20,695 bases of DNA from Halocafeteria seosinensis (lineage: Eukaryota; Sar; Bigyra; Bicosoecida): NCBI GenBank assembly GCA_001687465.1, contig LVLI01000487.1, positions 1 through 20,695 of the forward strand, in the 5' to 3' direction. This document shows positions 9,201 to 17,700 of the stretch, piece by piece. The notes under the pieces were generated by a model, which was given only the letters and a program-made list of their open reading frames with translations, was not told the DNA's origin and searched no databases. Within the stretch, counting starts at the first letter, position 1; each line of letters begins with the position of its first letter. The translations under genes were made by a program, and so were the position numbers.

Positions 9201-9995
9201 ATTAGTGATGAAAGGGGCGAAGAACTTTCCTACGGTGGTATGCCGATCAGCCAGATCTTCCAGCAAGATGTTGGGCTCGGGGGTGTTATCTCTCTTTTGT
9301 GGTTCCAAAGAAGGTTGCCAGATTATGCAACAAAGTTCATCGAGATGGTTCTTATGGTTACTGCCGATCATGGGCCTGCGGTAAGTGGTGCCCATAACAC
9401 AATCGTTGCTTCTCGAGCTGGAAAGGATCTTGTCTCGTCGTTGTGTAGCGGTTTGCTCACGGTTGGGCCGCGTTTTGGTGGGGCTCTCGATGAAGCCGCG
9501 GAGATGTTCAGCCGAGGATACGATAGCAACATGAACGCACAAGAATTTGTTAGCTCAATGCGCAAACAAAACAAGCTGATCATGGGAATTGGCCATCGCA
9601 TCAAGAACGTACACAACCCAGATAAGCGCGTGACGATTGTAGTGGACTACGCCAAGGAAAACTTCCCCGAGACTCCTGTCCTTGATTTTGCACTGGATGT
9701 AGAAAAGATTACGACGAGCAAAAAGGCAAACTTGATCCTGAACGTAGATGGTGCCATCGCAGCTTGCTTTGTCGACTTGCTTCGCTCGTGCGGTGCTTTC
9801 ACCAAAGAGGAAGCTGACGAGAATATCAAGAACGGCTGCTTGAATGGCCTTTTCGTCCTTGGCCGCTCAATAGGCTTTATTGGCCACTATTTGGATCAGA
9901 AGCGTTTGAAACAGGGATTGTACCGTCATCCCTGGGACGATATCTCCTATCTTGATGCCAACGATCCCTCCTCAGTTGGTGGACCAGGACAGTAG
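6205..9995 (+). CDS. ACLY: ATP-citrate synthase (ATP-citrate lyase), single-polypeptide form
   Basis: Two exons, 6205-6215 (only 11 nt, MAQ plus two bases) and 6638-9995, give 1122 residues. The join yields [15 protein letters not shown], which fits known N-termini; the intronic start at 6585 does not. The enzyme makes acetyl-CoA and oxaloacetate from citrate, CoA and ATP in the cytosol. Domains: ATP-grasp/succinyl-CoA-synthetase-like N-terminus (KRRGK at 65-69, GGVNVGD at 139-145, EINP at 204); citrate-binding and CoA-ligase segments; phospho-histidine H775 in QFGHAGA; C-terminal citrate-synthase-like domain with GHR (H990) and the block [21 protein letters not shown] Gly/Ser/Ala-rich linker (about 448-512) joins the parts that are separate ACLA and ACLB subunits in plants and ascomycetes. 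Identity to the animal enzyme is high by eye. A conserved GTAAGT at 9381 is coding, not a donor. Confidence 0.97.
6216..6637 (+). other. Intron 1 of ATP-citrate lyase, with a perfect hairpin
   Basis: The 422-nt intron runs from GTAAGT at 6216 to CAG at 6635-6637 and follows only 11 coding bases. It contains a 9-bp perfect stem, CGAAAGGCC (6245-6253) and GGCCTTTCG (6264-6272), with a 10-nt loop. An earlier AG at 6611-6612 after a T-run would put exon 2 out of frame, so the later acceptor was chosen. Long introns close to the start often carry regulatory signals; nothing specific can be named here. Confidence 0.75.
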
Positions 9996-10332
9996 AGTGT
10001 AGTACCAAAATATATCATACCACTCACTCTCTCTCTCTCTCTTTCTCTTCTTTTTACGCTTCTCATGCAATGACTTCCTCATCTCTCGTCTGTTTAAATA
10101 TTTTGCTTCGCTTCCACCGTTTCCAGTGGAGTGACTCACTGACTCCTCCGCACCAACGAAATCTCCTGTGTGTGCCAACTTCAACTTCAACATGGGGTCC
10201 CTAGGAAGGGAAAAACGCGAGAGAGCGGATGTTTTGATTGCCCTTTTTCCCATGTTTCCTCTTGGTGCATTCGTCCGAAATTTCTCTAGTTGTGTAGAGT
10301 TTTTTCTGTAGTTTCCGACGGTGGAAAGAGGT
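9996..10332 (+). promoter_or_regulatory. Intergenic region and 5' leader before the ankyrin/U-box gene
   Basis: This 337-bp stretch holds the 3' end of ATP-citrate lyase and the leader of the next gene. It has a CT-rich run at about 10021-10055 and the sequence TTCAACTTCAAC at 10180-10191, also found at 5973-5984 in the divergent promoter. Directly after it an ATG at 10192 opens a 39-codon frame ending at 10309-10311, 21 nt before the main start. If transcription begins upstream, this would be an upstream ORF. No canonical AATAAA was found for the lyase gene. Confidence 0.4.
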
Positions 10333-13108
10333 ATGGGGTCTGTCCCTTCGAAAGAGCTGCATAGAGCCTGCAAGAAGTACGTCTCTCACTCCATTTCAAC
10401 TTGCTCTTTTTCTTCCATTCCATCCTACTGCTTTATACCATCTTCTACTACGATATCGAGTGTTGTAGTGCAAAGTATAATGAATGAACTATGCATATGA
10501 CTGGGTGGCTGGCTGCAGAAATGACGTGAATAAGCTCCAGGGAGCTCTGGAACAAGGAGCTGATGTCAATGGCCTGGTACGTCTAGATGCATCATATAGA
10601 CACAGAGAGAGATGGTAGCACATGCATAGGCATGGTTTTTTCTTTGGAGAAAGCAAGAAGGACGGCTCTGGTTCTGGTGGTGGACTGCAGAGACATGGCC
10701 TGACACCCTTAATGAGAGCGGCAGAATTTGGATCAGGTAAGGAGTTGTAGCTGTAAGAATGATATAATACTACTAATGAAAAAAGGTGTCGCCGAAAATG
10801 CAGTGGCCGCGATTCACTATTTATTCAGAGCGGGTGCCCGCGACTTGAGGAACTCGAGAGGAGAGAGTGCCCTGCATCTGGTACGCTTGGTTGGATGGAC
10901 AAATTTCGTTTGCATGCAACTATATGTGTCACAATGCAGGCGGCGGCAAATGGAAAGGTAGATGCTGTACAAGCACTAGTCGACTGGGGATCGGACCATT
11001 TTGCGGCTGACAGAAACAATTTTCGCCCGTTTCACTGCGCAGCGAACCAAGGCCATGCATCAGTGGTTCGACGATTAGAAGTGCTCACGTGCCCCTTCTT
11101 TTCCGAGTAAGTGCCTCCGTTCAATACAATGCAATTGTCAAATTGAATACATGTGTGTTTGCTTGCTGGCACAACCAGGGTTGAACAAGAGAGCACATTC
11201 TTGTTCGTTCCATTCTTCCGAAACAAGTGGGTTGTGGTTCACCGGGCAAGGCCCAATGACAACCCCTCCATTGACCGGTTTGCAACTGTGGTATACGTAT
11301 ATAAGTCGAACCAGCATGCCAAACCGGAGAAGGAGCTGCGAAATGTTCGCATTCAAATAGATACGGAAGCAGGTGTGGAAAGTAGATATACGGTGTTCGA
11401 CTTGATACCGACAACGAGTTGCACCATCCGCTCGAATAATAAAACCGCTGCTGGAGCAGCTCCTGTTGCCGTAGGTGCGCGAGTACGATTCCGAACCACA
11501 CCTGATGTTTTCGGTTGGTTGGAAGATAGCCTCTCAGACACATTTGGGCGTGGACAAGGACGGCTGTTTTCGGGTGATAATAGAATCGTGCTTCCCTTTA
11601 GTCGCATTCAGCAGTCTACGGGACCATTTAATGTGAGAAGCTCTCAAGGTAGAGCCGCTCCTCCTACAAGTGGATCAACGACAGGAATGTCATACCCTAT
11701 CCCTTCGTCTGTCGAAGCAAACACCGCCGATAATAGACGGGATACACGTGACTCTCCAGTCCGTAGCCAATTTGCGGATGAACTCGAACGAAATCTGTCC
11801 GTACTTCTTGATAGGATACCGGGAATTTCTTATCCGGACCACTTGTGTTGTCCCATCACACATGATGTCATGAGGGACCCAGTGGTGGCAGCGGACGGGC
11901 ATACATATGATCGTTCGGCGATTGCCCAATGGTTGCAAAATCATCGTTCCTCGCCAAAGACCAACGAACAATTGGAAACAACTATGCTTATTCCCAACCA
12001 TCTGATCCGCAGCGAGATTCTACAGTGGGTAGAAGATAAATTGAAGGAGATAAAGAGCGCTGAGGAAATGCAGCGAGAGGGAACTGAGCCTGGAAGTACT
12101 AACACGCCCCCTGGTTACACCGAAACATCTGGCGAAGAGTCTTACCTTCAGGAAGACTACCCGCGTCCTAATGCCCCACCCCTGGAAGCTGAGGATGAAG
12201 GCAACGACGGTTTGCCACGGACTGCTGCTTGGGAAAGCCAAATTAACGCAGTTTCAGCTTCATGGAGAGTTCAGACTCCTTCTGCGGAACGGATGCCTAC
12301 TTCGAGCTCTCGAGATAACTATGCAGATTCCGACTACAACTATGATACGGTAGGTTCTAGCGCCGTGTCCTGTCGCGAAACCGGTGATGCGAGGAGCACT
12401 TATCAAGCAAGACAACATTGCATGCTATACCCGCAAGTAGATGCAAGCAGGGGTGATGGCCATTACTACAGCCAGTCGACCACCATAGTATCATCTGAAC
12501 AAGTGTCAGTACCGCAGACAACTCACTCACTTTCCTTTACCACGGGCCGGCCCGAACAGGCGCCTGCCTCTGAACAGGACGCTTCCATCTCCGGGCAGGG
12601 AGAAACTCAAAGCAGTGTAGTAGCTTCAGCAGATTGCACTGTGTATAACACGGAAGCTGAAGCTTCGTCGTCTCAATCCTCCAATACAGCCACTTTCCAT
12701 CAGGAGGCCATGAATCCTCCCCCTCGAGATGATTCCCTAATTTCAAAGAGTTCCAAGGTATCTCATTCGGAAGCAAATCCCTATAGCCCCCCGAGTACGG
12801 CTCCGTTTACTTGCACATCCACTCCTGTGGTCAACGAGGATCGAGCGCTTATCACCTCGCCAGCAGCAACTTCGGAGAACCAAGAAGAGTCGAAAGTGGT
12901 AGACACAGATGTGGCAACATCAAGAACAACACCGTCCCCAGCTCGGCAGAGCAACGGACAGTCCTCTCAGGAATCTAAAGAACGAGAGTCCTATGAAGCC
13001 ATGCGTACGAGGCTCAACGAACTGCCCGCTGCCCCGATGCACGAGCCGTCTTCCACGCGGCATTCTGAACAGTATTCCGAGGAAGAGAGTACCCCGCAGT
13101 GGGTGTAG
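10333..13108 (+). CDS. Ankyrin-repeat U-box protein (probable E3 ubiquitin ligase)
   Basis: Six exons (10333-10376, 10519-10576, 10691-10736, 10804-10880, 10940-11106, 11179-13108) encode 773 residues. Phases agree at all five junctions and restore ankyrin signatures, e.g. LHRACKKNDV, TPLMRAAEFGSV and SALHLAAANG. About 3.5 ankyrin repeats span residues 9-122. Residues about 131-260 form an apparently folded, unrecognised region (VPFFRNKWVVVHRARP). The U-box lies at about 348-425: CPITHDVMRDPVVAADGHTY, then SPKTN and LIPNHLIRSEILQW, with the usual E2-contact Ile357 and Pro. No RING zinc ligands are present, as expected for a U-box. The tail (430-773) is Ser/Thr/Glu-rich and probably disordered. 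Expected role: substrate capture by ankyrin repeats and ubiquitin transfer from an E2; the substrate is unknown. Intron 3 (10737-10803) contains TACTAAT, a likely branch point. Confidence 0.9.
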
Positions 13109-13726
13109 GCTAGCTCCAAGTCAGAGAATGGGATATATACCCTAAGAGTCGTACCAATAGCTGTTCAATTGACTCGCCCTATATTGTTGACCTACCGGTG
13201 TTACCAACAGTACCCACTCCCACTACCTAAACCTAGCATCATGAACGTTGACAGTATCTAGTTATTTCTTCTTGTATAAAATACAGATTACTTTAATTGA
13301 CTTCGTTTAGCAGAACTGTTGAATCCAGGAGTGTAAGGTGCCACTTAGGTATTGAACCATACCATATGTAAAGCATAAAGTACTTGAAAGGACCGAACCG
13401 ACCACAGTTTTCAATTAGGTTCATGTTTACTTTTTTAAATTCTCAACTGTAATGTGAAGTTTCGGGCACGCGCAGAGCGTCGCGCACAGGTGCCGTACGT
13501 CTGAAGTGCCACGCACCTAATGAGTGTGTCCATCAACAAAGTGTAGCAATTTAGAAATGCGAATATGCTTTTATGGATACCACCGTTTATGCCATTAGTG
13601 GTTTGGTCAATGCTACAAGTCCACCCAAAGGCAACGTGGTGGTGACCGCTTAAAGCGAGAAAATATCAACGTTTGGACATAGAGTCTATTGCACGTATTC
13701 CAACACGATTACACTTTGGTGCACTC

Positions 13727-14523
13727 CTACCAGAATACGCGAGAGGCCAGTGCGCATCGTTCGTGCCTAACATCGAATTTCGTATTGCCTATTAAGATAC
13801 CATGGGATATGGAGATGTGTGCTGCCATAGATTGCCGCCTGTTCGACTGGGGCTTCGCATCAAGCAAGCTGACCACGCAGCATAAGCAGGTGCGCGGCGT
13901 TGGCCAGTTAAGCTCATGACATTGGAGTCGATGGCGGAGAGCATAAGACTGGACTAATTCTGCCAACACCTTTCGCTTGTTGTCTTTTCGCATGAAAGCA
14001 CGAAGCCTGATTTGTCCCGAGGGCACAGGCTGTCGTTCAACAGACATCGGAATCGGTTGAAGCGGTCCACGCCTGACGCCAGTGCTCAGTCGAACGTGAA
14101 TCGACTGAACCGCTGGACTTGTCGTGACTAAAGCACGGCTACAACGTAGCAATAAAGTGTGTCTTTTTGTCTAAACAAAGCTATACTAAAGTGAAGCCTG
14201 TCTTTCCTCCAATTCAGCTCCAAAAGTCTAAGTCTTGCATCCCCTGGCAAGGTTCTCGCGGAGTTGGACAGCTGTGCGAAGGTAGCGAACCTTAACGCTT
14301 CGCGTAAGTGAGCGTCACTTTCTTCTGCCTGTTGCGCTACTCTCCGGAGCCAAAGAACAAGTAGGGAACTTAACAATTTTAATTTGAAAGTAGCTGGGGC
14401 ATTGTTTTGCCGACGCGTGCTCGTCGGTGTTCGCCGGTTGAAGCGTTCTTCCATCCACAGGCACAGGGGAAAACAAGGGGGGATCCCGGATCGTCTCATA
14501 TTCTCTTGCGTCTCTGGGGACAA
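13727..14523 (-). CDS. Possible unrecognised minus-strand gene (two overlapping frames)
   Basis: Two overlapping frames on the - strand, 14523-14128 (131 codons) and 14152-13727 (141 codons), are open in a stretch otherwise lacking genes. Their residue make-up (amphipathic Leu/Arg/Glu helices, basic segments) is more protein-like than most shadow ORFs here. No splice pair joining them was established and no domain is recognised. They may be chance openings in locally GC-richer sequence, or pieces of one decayed or spliced gene. Confidence 0.15.
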
Positions 14524-14588
14524 ATATTTCTAGGCCAGAATAGGTGCGTCAAACGGGGCTAGTCAGACAAATTGAAATGGGAGTGCCC

Positions 14589-14644
14589 TCGCATGGAATG
14601 TTCCAAGGAAAGTGGAATTAGAGTGGGTTCGCATGGAATGTTCC
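14589..14644. promoter_or_regulatory. Two 16-bp direct repeats upstream of the surface-protein gene
   Basis: TCGCATGGAATGTTCC occurs exactly at 14589-14604 and 14629-14644, 40 bp apart start to start, ending 121 bp before the ATG at 14766. Each copy contains GGAATGTTCC, an nGAAnnTTCn dyad like the half of a heat-shock element. The placement suggests a transcription-factor site; the identity of the factor is inference. Confidence 0.5.
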
Positions 14645-14765
14645 TTTTTTTGGCGAAGTGCCCCTTCGTGCAGAACTCGATCAGAGTTGTTGCCTACAGC
14701 TTGCATGAACTGCTTCGAGTAATCAATATTTGATTCTGATAACTACACAGGGAGGATAAACCGAA

Positions 14766-17700
14766 ATGGCTATTGTAAATGTCTTCTTCGCAGCAGTACT
14801 TCTGCTGGTCGGAGTGGCTGACGTGTACGGAACTGATTGCGGGTACCTGTGGATTGTCAATGGAGACTGCTGCTATTGTCACATCGGGAAATATATGACC
14901 AGCAATGCATGCTGCAATTGTCCTGTAAGTAGTCTAACTACGTTCTACTGTAATAATGGTCAGTACAATAGACTGTGCACACAGGCTGGCCAATTCAACG
15001 ATAGGGCCGACCTGCGGTCCATGTTCACGAGGGCGAACAGTTGCAAAAACTGCCCTTCCGGAAGGTATCAACCAAACACATTCCAAACCGACTGCTTTGT
15101 TTGTTCCAAAGGGAAATTTTCTACAGGAGGAGCTGTTTCATGCACTGATTGTCCGCGGGGTCAATTCCAAGATGATCAAGGGTCTGGAGGCTGCCACAGC
15201 TGCCCCCGGGGACGGTTTTCTAATGCTAGGGGCGCTACAGAATGTACAGCCTGTCCCTCAGGGCAGTTTGTCAACACAAGAGGGGCTCGATCTTGCAAAA
15301 ACTGTCCACGTGGAGAGCACGCGCCGTCAAACGGCCGTCGGCACTGCATTCAGTGTCCGCGAGGTAGAGTAGCTGGCGACCGGGGAAGCAGTCAGTGCTC
15401 GGAGTGCCCCTCTGGCAGGTTTCAGCCCTCTCAAGGAGAAGAAAGCTGCAGAGTTTGTCCAGCTGGCTATTTTCAACCAAGCGTTGGTCAAAGTGGTTGC
15501 AGGTCCACCGACGCTGGTTACTACGCCACATCCGACTCCAGTAGTCAAACGAAGTGTCCTCCTGGCCGTTTCTCTTCAACTCCTGGCGCAACCGACAGCA
15601 GCTGTGATGGACCTTGCGCTGCTGGCCGATACTGTCAAACTTCTGGTTTGACAAGTCCAACAGCGGGTAGTCTATGCCCTGCAGGACGGTTTGGTCGTTC
15701 AGGTGAAACAGACCCTCAATGCACGGGCGAGTGCCCCGCTGGATTTTACTGCCCGAAAGGCACGGGCTCCAGAAATAGCGCAAATGCACCACGAGAGTGC
15801 GGTAGCATCACGAATTACTGTCCTTCTGGAAGCGCGTCTCCGAGAGATGTAGAGGAAGGGTACTTTACTGTCCCGGAGGACTCGGACGTGGATGTTCGTG
15901 AGAGTCAACAGAAGTGTCCCTCTGGCTCATATTGTAAGGATGGAGAGCGATTTCTCTGCCCAACGGGTCGGTACGGCTCAGCCGAAGGCATAACAGATGA
16001 AACATGCTCCGGCGTGTGCCAAGACGGATATCACTGTCCCCCAGGCAGTAGCTCACCTCGAGAGCAAACCTGTTCCGACAGTGATCCGGAATACTACTGT
16101 GTAGACGGTGAGAAGTTTCGATGCGGGGACGATAGTTATACTGTTCCTGAAACTCCGGATACGTCCACCAGAACCGGTTGTAAGAAATGTTCCGACGAAT
16201 TTGTGTGCGAAGGAGGTTTACGACAAACGAAAACACAGTGGATTGGAAACCTCTGCTCTCAGCTTTCCACGCGAGACACGATGTTTGTACGAGAGGTGAA
16301 AGAACCTGTAAACCAAGATACCGCTATCGGAAATACGGTACTAAGTGCTGAAGTTCGAGTACCTTGGGAGGAGCTAAACTATAAAGTCAAGTCCCTAGTG
16401 CAGGACGGCCGAACGACGGCGGGCGGAACGTGCACGAAAGATCTCAGTGATGATTCACCGCTTGAAATGAGCACATTTGATGTTGAGCGGACGTTTGGAG
16501 ATGGCAATGTTCCTCAGAGAGATGGCCGACTGCAGGTAAGAGCAGGTGAGACACTAGCTTATAGCGATTGTGACCATTACGAGATCACCGTTGCCGTGGA
16601 ACTTGAGGAGACTAACGGTCCAAGCTTGTCATCTGAGTGCTCATTTGGCGTCGATGTACAATTTGTCAACTCTGATCCAATTAAAAAAGAAGCGTACGGG
16701 GACATCGATCAGCCGTTACGCTTCGAAGCTTTTCGAGGAAGCTCGTTTGCTGAACCAGTAGGAGATCAACTAGTAGATATGTTTGTTGATCCCGATGGAA
16801 GTGAACTGACGTTTACATTGGCGGACGAAGAGAAAGACCCGGTTACCCAAACAGACCATCCATTTTCGATTGGAGCGTGCACAGGACAAATGTAAGGATA
16901 CCTTTAAGTGGCAATTGGTAGTTTTATGATTTGTTCACGCCCATGATTCGATTCTTCGCAGAGAAGTCGCTGATCCACAAATGCTACTGGAGACCGAACA
17001 CACGAGCTTTACATTTCATGTTCTAGTAAGCGATAATTTCCCCGATAATCCTGGAGAGATCCTACAAACAGTGATCATTGATGTTGTCCAACCGAATCGT
17101 GCTCCAAGGGTTGGCGACAATCTTCCTGAAATTTTGGTGGTGGAGCGCTCGGAGCCTGGAACTCGAGTGTACACGAGCCGTGACCCCAAAGGAGAGGACA
17201 TTTCCACGCTTGTCCACCCAGCGTTCGTCACGGATCCTGATAAGAATCAAGTCTTTGTTGAGCTAGCGCCCTGCCGAAGCACGGAGTTTTATTGCGATGC
17301 TTTCGATTTGTCTCCGACAGGGGAGTTGCGGGTAAATAACAGCGACTTTATCGACTTCGATTCGACTGCTCCGGTGGTACGATTGCTGCGGGTCAAATAC
17401 ACGGATAGGATTGCTGACCCAGTGAGTGCTACTCTTGGAGTGCGAGTTAGGGAATTACGAGAAGCTCCGATAGTGACGAGAACGGAATTTGAGTATCCTG
17501 AAAAAGCAACGGGGTTTCTTGGTCAACTCTCTGCCGACGACATTACAGGGGATGCATTCAAGTACACTGTACATGGTATCCGGAGCAATCAACGACCCAA
17601 AGAAGATCGTGTAAGTGTATTCCCCAATGGCACGATTTTTGTTTCGGAGGAATTTCGGCGCATTACATGCGGAGTGCCGCAACATTGTGGGTCCTGTGAG

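Larger units (their letters stand above)
13109..14765. other. Long intergenic region with weak minus-strand ORFs
   Basis: About 1.66 kb without a supported gene. It is AT-rich up to about 13680. Minus-strand frames at 13727-14152 and 14128-14523 are open and Arg/Leu-rich. The first has no ATG near its upstream end (the reported start is TTG) but an internal ATG leads to a basic segment containing RKDNKRKVLAELVQ; the second has a helical segment with LRRVAQQAEESDAHLREAL. Neither matches a family I recognise. The final 200 bp hold repeated motifs listed separately. No tRNA, satellite or transposon ends were seen. Confidence 0.4.

Noticed and set aside
9381-9386. GTAAGT inside ATP-citrate lyase as a possible donor
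   Set aside because: It encodes part of the highly conserved [10 protein letters not shown] block, so it is coding.
14956-15792. ORFs at 14956-15372 (+) and 15271-15792 (-)
   Set aside because: Frame shadows of the Cys-repeat region, whose repeated codons keep other frames open.
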